Assembly (NCBI GenBank): GCA_910586955.1
Contig: CAJUMM010000054.1
Coordinates: forward strand, 1 to 18,108
Direction of reading: 5' to 3'
DNA length: 18,108 nt
From: an uncultured Lachnospiraceae bacterium
GTDB taxonomy: Bacteria; Bacillota; Clostridia; Lachnospirales; Lachnospiraceae
The position numbers and the translations under genes are program-made. Under the pieces are notes generated by a model. That model saw only the letters and a program-made list of their open reading frames with translations. It had not been told where the DNA came from and searched no databases. This document shows, in pieces, positions 1 through 7,026 of this stretch. Position 1 is the first letter of the stretch, and each line of letters starts with the position of its first letter.

Positions 1-197
1 TCCATCTTGCCACAAGCGAGATGGGCTTCGGCGGATTTGGCGCAAGCGGTATGGGCTCGTATCACGGGAAAGATGGTTTCGACACTTTTACTCATTATAA
101 GAGCATCGTAGATAAAAAGACGTGGCTGGATCTTCCCATGCGTTACCAGCCCTATCAGGCTTTTTATGAAAAAATCATCCGCCTTTTCCTGGGATAA
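1..197 (+). CDS. Aldehyde dehydrogenase, C-terminal end (partial)
   Basis: This is the last 64 codons of a gene that begins before the window; the reading frame starts at base 3 and ends at a TAA at 195-197. The peptide contains MGFGGFGASGMGSYHGKDGF followed by DTFTHYKSIV. This matches the C-terminal signature of class-3-type NAD(P)-dependent aldehyde dehydrogenases, where a GG.G.SGMG..HG..GF.TF.H.KS pattern lies near the end. The family oxidises aldehydes to carboxylic acids, but the catalytic Cys and Glu are outside the window, so substrate and activity cannot be judged. The tail after the motif is basic, aromatic and hydrophobic (ends KIIRLFLG), as in members with a membrane-associating tail; that last point is inference. 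No clear terminator follows it before the thyA promoter. Confidence 0.88.
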   Translation, partial: HLATSEMGFGGFGASGMGSYHGKDGFDTFTHYKSIVDKKTWLDLPMRYQPYQAFYEKIIRLFLG

Positions 198-232
198 AGG
201 TTAGATTTTCTTGCGTTTTCTTAGTCCGGGGC

Positions 233-261
233 TTGCCAACCTCCAGGAAACTCTTTATACT
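233..261 (+). promoter_or_regulatory. Probable sigma-A promoter for thyA-folA
   Basis: TTGCCA at 233-238 and TATACT at 256-261 are separated by exactly 17 bases, each one mismatch from the sigma-A consensus. Transcription would start near 268, giving a leader of about 25 bases that contains the thyA ribosome-binding site. It lies in the short gap after the aldehyde dehydrogenase stop. Confidence 0.7.
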
Positions 262-292
262 ACAAGGAGAGAAAAAACAGGAGGATTTGCTC

Positions 293-1141
293 ATGAGCTA
301 TGCGGATCAGGTATTTATCAATATGTGCCGGGATATTTTGGAGAACGGCGCCAGCACGGAAGGGGAAAAGGTGCGCCCCAAATGGGAGGACGGAAGCGCA
401 GCTTACACCATCAAACGCTTTGGCGTAGTGAACCGCTACGATTTGGCCAGGGAATTTCCCGCCCTGACTCTGCGCAGGACGGCCCTTAAGAGCTGCATGG
501 ACGAGATCCTCTGGATTTACCAGAAGAAATCCAGCAATATTCACGATCTGAACAGCCATATCTGGGACCAGTGGGCGGATGAGACAGGTTCCATCGGCAA
601 GGCCTACGGCTACCAGATCGGTGTGGAGAGCCGTTACAAAGAGGGCATGATGGATCAGATGGACCGGGTCCTTTACGATCTGAAGGAGAATCCCTACAGC
701 CGGCGGATTATGACAAATACCTATGTATTTGCAGACTTAAGCGAGATGCACCTCTACCCCTGCGCCTACGGCGTCACCTACAATGTGACCAAGCAGCCGG
801 GGGAGGAAAAGCTGCGCCTGAATATGGTATTGAACCAGCGCTCCCAGGATGTGCTGGCGGCCAACAACTGGAACGTGTGCCAGTATGCCATACTCCTGAT
901 GATGGTGGCCCAGGTCTCGGATATGGTTCCCGGGGAACTGCTTCACGTGATTGCGGACGCCCATATTTACGACCGCCATGTGGATATTGTCAAAGAGCTG
1001 ATCGCCCGTCCCTCCTACGAAGCGCCCAAGGTACGCTTAAACCCGGAGATTAGGGATTTCTATGCCTTTACCACAGAGGACCTTTTGGTGGAGGACTATG
1101 TGACGGGTCCCCAGATCAAAGATATCCCCATTGCGGTTTAG
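293..1141 (+). CDS. thyA: Thymidylate synthase (ThyA), clostridial variant
   Basis: It converts dUMP and 5,10-methylene-tetrahydrofolate to dTMP and dihydrofolate in the cytoplasm. The ATG at 293 is chosen because AGGAGG lies at 279-284, eight bases upstream; an upstream in-frame ATG at 233 falls inside the promoter. The product is 282 residues (E. coli ThyA is 264). Visible active-site residues are Glu71 (DEILW), Trp91 and Trp94 (IWDQWADE), Tyr105, the dimer-partner phosphate arginines in SRR (136-138), nucleophile Cys157, Arg183-Ser184 and Asp186 (QRSQD), Asn194, and His224/Tyr226 (HIY). The C-terminus, IKDIPIAV, matches the family's closing motif. The usual His after the catalytic Cys is Ala158 (PCAY instead of PCH), and the N-terminal phosphate loop differs from the RTGTGT form. 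I recall this variant as common in Clostridia. folA follows 24 bases later, so the two are probably one operon. Confidence 0.95.
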   Translation: MSYADQVFINMCRDILENGASTEGEKVRPKWEDGSAAYTIKRFGVVNRYDLAREFPALTLRRTALKSCMDEILWIYQKKSSNIHDLNSHIWDQWADETGSIGKAYGYQIGVESRYKEGMMDQMDRVLYDLKENPYSRRIMTNTYVFADLSEMHLYPCAYGVTYNVTKQPGEEKLRLNMVLNQRSQDVLAANNWNVCQYAILLMMVAQVSDMVPGELLHVIADAHIYDRHVDIVKELIARPSYEAPKVRLNPEIRDFYAFTTEDLLVEDYVTGPQIKDIPIAV

Positions 1142-1165
1142 GCAGGGAGAAAGGAAGAAAGAGGT

Positions 1166-1654
1166 ATGAATCTGATTGTAGCGGTAGATAAAAACTGGGC
1201 CATCGGCCTGAAAAATAAGCTGCTGGTGAGCATCCCGGAGGACATGAAATTCTTCCGCACGGAGACCGCCGGCAAGGTGGTGGTCATGGGCCGCAAGACC
1301 CTGGAGAGCTTCCCCGGGGGAATGCCCTTAAAGAACCGGACCAATATCGTTCTCACAGGAAATCCGGACTATGCGGTGAAAGGGGCCCTGGTGCTTCACA
1401 CTGTGGAGGAAGTCCTTAAGGAGCTTGAAAAATATCCTTCCGAAGAGATCTATATCATCGGCGGGGAGAGCATTTACCGCCAGTTCCTCCCCTACTGCGA
1501 CACGGCCCATGTGACAAAGATCGATTACGCCTATGAGGCGGATACCTATTTTCCCAACCTGGATGAGCTGGCCGGGTGGAAGGTAACGGGTGCAAGCGGG
1601 GAGAAGACTTATTACGATCTGGAGTTTGAGTTTTTTAAATATGAGAAGGCTTGA
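1166..1654 (+). CDS. folA: Dihydrofolate reductase
   Basis: It reduces dihydrofolate to tetrahydrofolate with NADPH, regenerating the cofactor oxidised by ThyA, its upstream operon partner. The 162-residue length is normal for the family. The start MNLIVAVDKNWAIG is the typical DHFR N-terminus. SIPEDMKFFR (22-31) carries the acidic catalytic residue Asp26; VVMGRKTLESFP (39-50) is the NADPH-binding segment; IIGGESIYRQFL (97-108) is the conserved glycine turn. The Trp that commonly precedes the catalytic loop (E. coli Trp22) is Val21 here, which I take to be typical of clostridial DHFRs. A purine-rich AGAAAGGA-type ribosome-binding site lies at 1147-1155. The end of the gene faces the end of the minus-strand kinase remnant across a shared hairpin. 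Confidence 0.95.
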   Translation: MNLIVAVDKNWAIGLKNKLLVSIPEDMKFFRTETAGKVVVMGRKTLESFPGGMPLKNRTNIVLTGNPDYAVKGALVLHTVEEVLKELEKYPSEEIYIIGGESIYRQFLPYCDTAHVTKIDYAYEADTYFPNLDELAGWKVTGASGEKTYYDLEFEFFKYEKA

Positions 1655-1670
1655 CTGAGCTGGTTAAGAA

Positions 1671-1707
1671 CTCCGGGAACGGGGGATTAAATCCCCTGCT
1701 CCCGGAG
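1671..1707. terminator. Hairpin between convergent folA and kinase remnant, probable bidirectional terminator
   Basis: CTCCGGGA at 1671-1678 pairs with TCCCGGAG at 1700-1707, and an inner GGGGAT/ATCCCC pairs around a TAA loop with two mismatched positions between. The hairpin covers the last codons of the minus-strand kinase remnant and begins 16 bases after the folA stop. There is no long T-run on either side: the minus direction is followed by TTCTT, the plus direction by AAATTCTT. Its position between converging genes supports a terminator, but an imperfect one. Confidence 0.5.
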
Positions 1708-2460
1708 AAATTCTTCCGGAAATGCCAGCGGAATGGTGATGATGATTGTGGTGCCCAGAGAGGGCGTGCTGTGGATTTCCATCTGGTACTGTTCTTTGTA
1801 GAGAAAGGAAAGGCGCTGGCGGATGTTGTTAATCCCGATATGGGGCTTTTTGTCCCGGTAAATGCTGTAGGATTGATGAAGGATTTCGTGGAGGCGTTCC
1901 GGTTTCATTCCCAGCCCGTTATCGCTGACTTCGATGATCAATTCCTGCTCAATAGAATAGATGAGGACATCGATCTGTCCCTGAGTATCCGGTTCAATGT
2001 TTCCAAATCCATGGTAAAAGCTGTTTTCCACCAGGGGCTGGAGGATGTTTTTAGGGATTGGGATATCCATCAGGGATTTATCAATGTCGTAATGGATTTG
2101 GATCTGGTGCCGGTAGCGGTAATCCATAATAATCTGGTACTGCCGCATGGTCTGGTATTCCCTTCGGACCGTGTCGCAGATAGATAGTTTGCTGTTCAGC
2201 CGTTCCTGGAGGATACGCACCAGTGCTGTGTTGATGTCGATAATTGCTTTTGTATTTTCCTGTCTGGCCATGATATTGATAATATTCATAGTGTTGTAGA
2301 TAAAATGCGGGTCAATCTGGGTAGCCAGTAATTTATAGCTGACTACGGAATTTTCATGTTCCTGCTTTTGAATATCGAGGATCTGCCGGTTGATTTCCAG
2401 AATCATGCTCTGGAAAGAATCCCGCAGGTCCTCGATTTCGTCGTTTGTACGGATTTTGGG
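1687..2460 (-). pseudogene. 5'-truncated YesM-family sensor histidine kinase
   Basis: The minus-strand frame ending at 1687 encodes about 257 recognisable residues of a YesM/LytS-type kinase. It starts within the end of a HAMP domain (TNDEIEDLRDSFQSM), then has the phospho-acceptor segment QIDPHFIYNTMNI (His_kinase family), the N-box LQPLVENSFYHGF, the G1 box DNGLGM, and a G2 region GINNIRQRLSF with the closing GTTIIITIPL. All ATP-binding elements are intact and there is no frameshift. The extracellular sensor, both membrane segments and most of HAMP, normally 300 or more residues, are absent. Upstream of about 2460 the open frame runs into the ilvE promoter and ilvE and no longer resembles a kinase. 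None of the in-frame ATGs examined (near 2553, 2493, 2406) has a Shine-Dalgarno sequence. No response regulator lies beside it. I call it a decayed remnant; a short cytoplasmic kinase domain cannot be fully excluded. Confidence 0.8.
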
Positions 2461-2474
2461 AGCCGACTTCTGGC

Positions 2475-2523
2475 CCGCCCGGAAGCAGAGCATGGAACCG
2501 GATGGTTCCGGCAGGGCGGTTTT
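2475..2523 (+). terminator. Terminator-like hairpin upstream of the ilvE promoter
   Basis: CCGCCC at 2475-2480 pairs with GGGCGG at 2514-2519, followed at once by TTTT (2520-2523). Inside it, GGAACC (2494-2499) and GGTTCC (2504-2509) form a second stem around GGAT. The short T-run is on the plus-strand side, so it would stop transcription moving toward ilvE. No plus-strand gene now lies in front of it; it sits just beyond the point where kinase similarity ends. Confidence 0.4.
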
Positions 2524-2543
2524 GCGGAAAGGAAAATAAAAGA

Positions 2544-2572
2544 TTGACATCATTTTTAAAAAGTATAATAAT
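2544..2572 (+). promoter_or_regulatory. Probable sigma-A promoter for ilvE
   Basis: A perfect TTGACA at 2544-2549 is followed after 17 bases by AATAAT at 2567-2572 (five of six consensus positions). An exact TATAAT also occurs at 2564-2569 but with only a 14-base spacer, so the former pairing is preferred. Transcription would start near 2579, leaving a leader of about 27 bases, too short for a T-box or peptide attenuator. Confidence 0.72.
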
Positions 2573-2605
2573 GAGAAGAAAAAGCCTACAAAGGGGAGTG
2601 ACGTT

Positions 2606-3676
2606 ATGTTAGACATCAAATTTATCAAGACCGGGAACCCAAAACCAATTCCGGGTCCGGAGAATCCGCTGGTATTCGGCACGATTTTTACGGATCATAT
2701 GTTTGTAATGGATTATACGGAAGGGAAAGGCTGGCACGATCCCAGAATTGAGCCCTATGGGCCCATCAGCCTGGAGCCTGCCGCTATGGTGTTCCACTAC
2801 GGACAGGAGATGTTTGAGGGACTGAAGGCTTACAAGACGGAGGATGGGCGCATCCTTATGTTCCGGCCGGACAAGAACATTGAGCGGGCCAACAATTCCA
2901 ACCGCCGCCTGATGATTCCGGAGATTCCGGAGGAGGATTTCCTGCAGGCTATGAAGGAGCTGGTGCGCATAGAGCAGGCCTGGATTCCCACCAAGGAGGG
3001 AACTTCCCTGTATATCCGTCCCTTTGTCATTGCCACAGATCCCTTCCTGGGCGTGCGGCCTTCCTTTACCTATAAATTTATGATCATCCTTTCCCCGGTA
3101 GGAGCTTACTATCCGGAAGGGCTTGACCCGGTGAAAATCTGGATTGAGGACGAGTATGTCCGGGCAGTCCGGGGCGGCATCGGTGAGGCCAAGACGGGAG
3201 GCAACTATGTGGCGTCCCTGGCGGCCCAGATGAAGGCTCATGAGGAGGGCTACTCCCAGGTGCTCTGGCTGGACGGCGTGGAGCGCAAGTACATTGAAGA
3301 AGTGGGAGCTATGAATATCTTCTTTAAGATCAACGGAACCGTAGTAACGCCCCAGTTAAACGGCAGCATCCTTCCCGGTGTTACCAGAAGGACCTGCGTG
3401 GAGCTCTGTAAGGCCTGGGGCCTTCCTGTGGAGGAGCGCAAGGTTTCCGTACAGGAGCTGGAGGAAGCGGCCCGTACAGGGGCCCTGGAGGAAGTGTGGG
3501 GATCCGGCACGGCGGCGGTGATCTCCCCCGTAGGCCATCTCCGCTACGAGGACGAAGTGTTCCAGATCGGTGACGGCGGCATCGGGGAGCTGAGCCAGAA
3601 GCTTTATGATACGGTGACCGGCATCCAGCTGGGAAAGATTGAGGACACCTTCGGGTGGACGGTGGAAGTGAAATAG
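2606..3676 (+). CDS. ilvE: Branched-chain amino acid aminotransferase
   Basis: A pyridoxal-phosphate enzyme of fold type IV that interconverts leucine, isoleucine and valine with their 2-oxo acids, using glutamate/2-oxoglutarate. The product is 356 residues, the size of the longer (eukaryote-like) bacterial subgroup rather than the ~310-residue E. coli type. HYGQEMFEGLKAY (64-76) is the conserved N-terminal segment. The PLP lysine is Lys196 in EAKTGGNYVASL. QVLWLDG, the following EEVGAMNIFF, and GSILPGVTR with EVWGSGTAAVISPV are the family's substrate and cofactor-phosphate motifs. A GGGGAG ribosome-binding site (2593-2598) precedes the ATG. The gene has its own promoter and appears to be a single transcription unit, possibly read through into the lipoprotein gene 85 bases downstream. 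A complete BCAA transporter lies about 8 kb further on. Confidence 0.95.
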   Translation: MLDIKFIKTGNPKPIPGPENPLVFGTIFTDHMFVMDYTEGKGWHDPRIEPYGPISLEPAAMVFHYGQEMFEGLKAYKTEDGRILMFRPDKNIERANNSNRRLMIPEIPEEDFLQAMKELVRIEQAWIPTKEGTSLYIRPFVIATDPFLGVRPSFTYKFMIILSPVGAYYPEGLDPVKIWIEDEYVRAVRGGIGEAKTGGNYVASLAAQMKAHEEGYSQVLWLDGVERKYIEEVGAMNIFFKINGTVVTPQLNGSILPGVTRRTCVELCKAWGLPVEERKVSVQELEEAARTGALEEVWGSGTAAVISPVGHLRYEDEVFQIGDGGIGELSQKLYDTVTGIQLGKIEDTFGWTVEVK

Positions 3677-3704
3677 ATTTCAGGAAGAATGCAGAAGATA
3701 CGGA

Positions 3705-3739
3705 CAGGGGGTAACTGCCAGGCAGGTAGGTGCCCCCTG
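3705..3739 (+). terminator. Hairpin between ilvE and the lipoprotein gene
   Basis: CAGGGGG at 3705-3711 pairs with CCCCCTG at 3733-3739, with an inner CTGC/GCAG stem-loop. Only a short GTTTG follows, so termination would be weak. It may mark the end of ilvE transcription or be a leader structure of the next gene, whose ribosome-binding site starts about 10 bases later. Confidence 0.35.
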
Positions 3740-3761
3740 GTTTGCCAAGAGGGGGAAATAT

Positions 3762-4514
3762 ATGAAAACGGGGAAAAGAAAAATAAGAGGCTGGGTGATG
3801 GCGGCAGCATTTTTGGCAGCGTCTGCCATGCTGGCCGCATGCGTACCCCAGAAAAACGAAATAGATACGTCACAGGAACTTCCTGTCCCGGAGATAATTA
3901 CCCCGGGAGCTTCCCTGAAAACGAAACTGGCAGAAGCGGCAAAGCCAGGGGAAACGAAAGAGACGGCCGGACAGGCCTTCCGGGAAGAAGAACCGGAGGC
4001 GTCTTCGGGACAGGCTTCCCGGGAAGGGGAAAATCCGCCTGGGGAAGAGTTCCCGGATCTGCAGATTCCGGAGAGCTTATCCGGAGAAACCGGGGAACAG
4101 ACGGCCGTATATACCCAGGCCTACAGTGAGAACGGTCTGTACTTTGTGGATTGTGTCCGTCTCTATGCCGAGGAGGACAGACTGTACCGTCTGGAGGAGC
4201 AGTTAGAATTATACCTGCGGTATGAGGAGCTGGGGATGGACGTGGAGCCGGAAGATCTGGAAGAGATGCTGGACATGGTAGGGGAACTTTTCCAGGGCAT
4301 CATGGATGAGTACGGAGAGAATGAAGGTGTTACCACAGAGCTTCGGAGGCAGGAGAACCAGTATTTGATGGATATTACCTGCGAAGTAACGGAAGAGACG
4401 GCGCAAGGAATCGTGGACCTGGGTTTTCTGAACGTAGAGGATACCTCGGAGCTTCTGTCTTTCCGGGACATGTGTGAAATGCTGGAGGAAGAGAACTACA
4501 CCAAAGCAAAATGA
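3762..4514 (+). CDS. Predicted acidic lipoprotein, function unknown
   Basis: A 250-residue secreted protein that I do not recognise. The N-terminus is a lipoprotein signal: basic residues 1-9, a hydrophobic stretch 11-24, and the lipobox LAAC with Cys27 as the likely lipidated residue, so it should be anchored on the outer face of the membrane. Residues about 30-110 are rich in Pro, Glu, Gly, Ser and Thr and look disordered; they contain two copies of a GQA.RE unit 13 codons apart. Residues about 120-250 are strongly acidic and probably mostly helical (for example EEQLELYLRYEELGMDVEPE). A Cys pair (residues 130 and 206 by my count) could be structural. The start follows GAGGGGGAA. No enzyme motif is visible, and the neighbours (ilvE, a cell-wall operon) do not fix a role. 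Confidence 0.75.
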   Translation: MKTGKRKIRGWVMAAAFLAASAMLAACVPQKNEIDTSQELPVPEIITPGASLKTKLAEAAKPGETKETAGQAFREEEPEASSGQASREGENPPGEEFPDLQIPESLSGETGEQTAVYTQAYSENGLYFVDCVRLYAEEDRLYRLEEQLELYLRYEELGMDVEPEDLEEMLDMVGELFQGIMDEYGENEGVTTELRRQENQYLMDITCEVTEETAQGIVDLGFLNVEDTSELLSFRDMCEMLEEENYTKAK

Positions 4515-4550
4515 AAGCCGGAAAATAAGCGTGCACAGGCCCCTGGTTTG

Positions 4551-4559
4551 TGTTATACT
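4551..4559 (+). promoter_or_regulatory. Possible extended -10 promoter for the ftsW-ispG-polC operon
   Basis: TGTTATACT contains TATACT (4554-4559) preceded by the TGn extension. No good -35 hexamer lies 16-18 bases upstream. Transcription from here would produce a leader of about 120 bases containing the paired hairpins at 4582-4623. Confidence 0.4.
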
Positions 4560-4578
4560 TAAAATCACGAATGTTCAA

Positions 4579-4638
4579 TAAGGTATACCCTTCGGGTACC
4601 CCGTATGACAGGTCCTTCGGACCGTCCGTTAAGGTATA
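4579..4638 (+). repeat. Double-hairpin leader unit bracketed by 9-base direct repeats
   Basis: TAAGGTATA occurs at 4579-4587 and again at 4630-4638. Between and overlapping the repeats are two stem-loops with the same TTC loop: TACCC/GGGTA (4586-4598, extended by GG/CC around a two-base bulge) and GGTCC/GGACC (4611-4623). The distal GGTATA (4633-4638) can also pair with TATACC at 4584-4589, which would compete with the first hairpin. It lies in the 173-base gap before ftsW; the rest of that gap holds only the possible -10, a small GCCC/GGGC hairpin at 4661-4672, and the ribosome-binding site. Confidence 0.55.
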
Positions 4639-4687
4639 AGGAAATAGACAATAGAAACCTGCCCTCCAGGGCAAAGAAAGGAGCTTC

Positions 4688-5896
4688 ATGGCAAGTAAGC
4701 GGAAGCGGGGGCGGATTCGCTCCTATCTCTTCAGCTACGATATGAATCTGATTGTAGCAGTGTTTTTTCTGATCATATTCGGCCTGATTATGATATACAG
4801 CGCCAGCTATTATACGGCCGGCATGTCCAAGGCTTATAATTATGATCCTACATTTCTGCTAAAGAGCCAGGCAAAGTACAGCGTGCTGGGACTGGCCGTG
4901 ATGATGATTGTAGCAAATATTGATTACCACAACTGGCGGTATTTTGCCATGCTGGGGCTTCTGGGTTCCGGGATGCTGATTCTGCTTCTCCTGGTGCCTG
5001 GGCTGGGAGTGACCGTAAAGGGCGCCACCCGCTGGCTGCAGATTGCAGGAGTGCAGTTTCAGGTGGCTGAGCCGGTGAAAGTGGCTATGATTGTGTTTTC
5101 CGCAGCCCTGATTTGCAAATATGCCACCAGTCTGTCAAACCCGAAGGTATTTCTGCGGGTGATGGCCCCAGTTCTCGTGATATCTGCCATGATCCTGAAG
5201 ATCAGCAACAATATGAGTACGGCGGCCATTGTGCTGGGGATCAGCTTTATGATGGTATTTATGGTGCATCCCAGGTACTATCCCTTTGTGATACTGGCTG
5301 TTTTGGGAATTGCCCTGGCAGCAGGGGTGATTTACTATACCCTTAACTTTGCGGATCCGGATTCGGAGTCCGGTTTCCGTCTGGGCCGGATTCAGGCGTG
5401 GCTCATGCCCTATGCGGAACAATTTGAGTCGGATAAGGCATATCAGTCTCTTCAGGGCATCTATGCCATCGGCTCCGGGGGGCTTATGGGCAAGGGCTTA
5501 GGCAACAGTATCCAGAAGCTGGGCCGGATTCCGGAGCCCTTTAACGATATGATTTTTACCATTATCTGCGAGGAACTAGGGATATTTGGGGCAGGTCTTG
5601 TGATTCTTCTTTTTATCTATCTTTTGTACCGGCTTTACAGCATTGCCCAGACGGCGGAGGATCTCTTCGGGCGCCTGCTGGCGGTAGGAGTGTTCGCCCA
5701 TGTGGCCCTGCAGGTAGTTTTAAACCTGATGGTAGTTACCCGGCTTTGCCCCACTACAGGCGTGACCCTTCCCTTTTTCAGCGCAGGGGGTACGGCCAGC
5801 GTGTTCCTGCTGATTGAGATCGGCATGGTCCTCAATGTGGAGAAGTGGGGGCGGTTTAAGCGGGAGCAGGAGACAAGGGAAATGAAGCTCCAGTAA
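4688..5896 (+). CDS. SEDS-family peptidoglycan glycosyltransferase (FtsW/RodA type)
   Basis: A polytopic membrane protein (402 residues, about ten hydrophobic segments) that polymerises lipid II into glycan strands, normally with a partner class B penicillin-binding protein. Family motifs are KGATRWLQI (111-119), the block from YQSLQGIYAIGSGG through MGKGLGNSIQKLG (252-279), PEPFNDMIFTIICEELGIFG with the probable catalytic Asp287, and PTTGVTLPFFSAGGTA near the C-terminus. The usual QPSE-type motif is altered to QVAEPVK (125-131). Sequence alone does not settle FtsW (division) versus RodA (elongation); no PBP gene is adjacent. AAAGGAG at 4677-4683 sets the start. ispG begins 16 bases after the stop, so the two are probably cotranscribed. 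Confidence 0.9.
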   Translation: MASKRKRGRIRSYLFSYDMNLIVAVFFLIIFGLIMIYSASYYTAGMSKAYNYDPTFLLKSQAKYSVLGLAVMMIVANIDYHNWRYFAMLGLLGSGMLILLLLVPGLGVTVKGATRWLQIAGVQFQVAEPVKVAMIVFSAALICKYATSLSNPKVFLRVMAPVLVISAMILKISNNMSTAAIVLGISFMMVFMVHPRYYPFVILAVLGIALAAGVIYYTLNFADPDSESGFRLGRIQAWLMPYAEQFESDKAYQSLQGIYAIGSGGLMGKGLGNSIQKLGRIPEPFNDMIFTIICEELGIFGAGLVILLFIYLLYRLYSIAQTAEDLFGRLLAVGVFAHVALQVVLNLMVVTRLCPTTGVTLPFFSAGGTASVFLLIEIGMVLNVEKWGRFKREQETREMKLQ

Positions 5897-5912
5897 TTCA
5901 GGAGGAAGGAAT

Positions 5913-6995
5913 ATGAGAGAGCATACGAAAACAATCCAAATCGGGGACCGGGTCATCGGCGGGGGAAATCCCATTCTCATCCAGTCCATGACCAACACCA
6001 GAACCGATGATGTAAAGGCTACGGTGGAGCAGATTCACCGTCTGACGGAGGCTGGCTGTGAGATTATCCGCTGTGCCGTGCCGGATATGGAGGCGGCCAA
6101 AGCCCTGGGGGAGATCAAAAGAGAGATTTCCATTCCCCTGGTGGCGGACATCCATTTTGACTACCGGCTTGCCATCGGGGCCATAGAGCATGGAGCGGAC
6201 AAGATCCGTATCAACCCGGGAAATATCGGAGGTGCAGACCGGGTGAAGGCGGTGGTGGACGCCGCCAGGGAGCGGAACATTCCCATCCGGGTGGGAGTGA
6301 ACAGCGGATCCCTGGAAAAAGAGCTGGTGGAGAAATACCACGGGGTGACGGCAGAAGGAATCGTGGAGAGCGCTCTTGATAAGGTACATATGATTGAGGA
6401 ACTGGGTTACGACCGGATTGTCATCAGCATCAAATCCTCAGATGTAATGATGTGTGCCAGAGCCCACGAAGTGATTGCCGGGAAGACGGACTATCCCCTT
6501 CACGTAGGCATTACGGAAGCAGGAACCCTTTATGCAGGAAATATCAAGTCTGCGGTGGGTCTTGGGATTATTCTCTACCAGGGCATTGGCGATACCATCC
6601 GGGTATCCTTGACAGGAGATCCCCTGGAGGAAGTACGCTCTGCAAAACGGATTCTAAAGACCCTGGGGCTTCGCAAAGGTGGCATCGAGGTAGTGTCCTG
6701 CCCCACCTGCGGGAGAACCCGCATCGATCTCATCGGCCTGGCCAATGAGGTGGAGCGGATGGTGGAGGACATTCCTCTGGACTGCAAGGTGGCCGTGATG
6801 GGCTGCGTGGTAAACGGCCCGGGGGAGGCCAGGGAGGCGGATATCGGCATCGCCGGGGGCGTGGGCGAGGGGCTTCTGATTAAAAGGGGAGAGATTGTCC
6901 GCAAGCTGCCGGAGGGAGAGCTTCTTAAGGCCCTGCGCCTGGAACTGCTTAAGATGGCCGAGGAGCAGCAGGATGCTTTGGCTGTGGAATCTTAG
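5913..6995 (+). CDS. ispG: 4-hydroxy-3-methylbut-2-enyl diphosphate synthase (IspG/GcpE)
   Basis: A cytosolic [4Fe-4S] enzyme of the MEP isoprenoid pathway that reduces methylerythritol cyclodiphosphate to HMBPP. The product is 360 residues, normal for the bacterial form lacking the extra middle domain. The TIM-barrel part carries IQSMTNT (23-29), VADIHFDYRLA (78-88) and KIRINPGNIG (97-106). The C-terminal cluster domain has VSCPTCGRT (Cys263, Cys266) and MGCVVNGPGEA (Cys298, with the conserved Glu305). Strong AGGAGG at 5900-5905. polC starts 31 bases downstream. In many Clostridia the order is dxr, rseP, ispG, polC; here an SEDS gene stands where rseP would be. The genes share a biological link, because isoprenoids supply the undecaprenyl carrier used by SEDS enzymes. 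Confidence 0.96.
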   Translation: MREHTKTIQIGDRVIGGGNPILIQSMTNTRTDDVKATVEQIHRLTEAGCEIIRCAVPDMEAAKALGEIKREISIPLVADIHFDYRLAIGAIEHGADKIRINPGNIGGADRVKAVVDAARERNIPIRVGVNSGSLEKELVEKYHGVTAEGIVESALDKVHMIEELGYDRIVISIKSSDVMMCARAHEVIAGKTDYPLHVGITEAGTLYAGNIKSAVGLGIILYQGIGDTIRVSLTGDPLEEVRSAKRILKTLGLRKGGIEVVSCPTCGRTRIDLIGLANEVERMVEDIPLDCKVAVMGCVVNGPGEAREADIGIAGGVGEGLLIKRGEIVRKLPEGELLKALRLELLKMAEEQQDALAVES

Positions 6996-7026
6996 CGCTT
7001 TCATAAGAATAGGAACGGAGTAACAG

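Noticed and set aside
1651..2187. Plus-strand open frame of 178 codons opposite the kinase remnant
   Set aside because: It is antisense to clear kinase motifs, has no ribosome-binding site, and its protein resembles nothing; the minus-strand frame explains the conservation.
2579..2605. T-box or leader-peptide attenuator for ilvE
   Set aside because: The predicted leader is under 30 bases and holds only the ribosome-binding site.
1166..4766. 17-base identity between the folA start and codons 19-24 of the SEDS gene (both encode MNLIVAV)
   Set aside because: It encodes a common hydrophobic peptide in unrelated proteins and the similarity stops at once on both sides; coincidence is sufficient.
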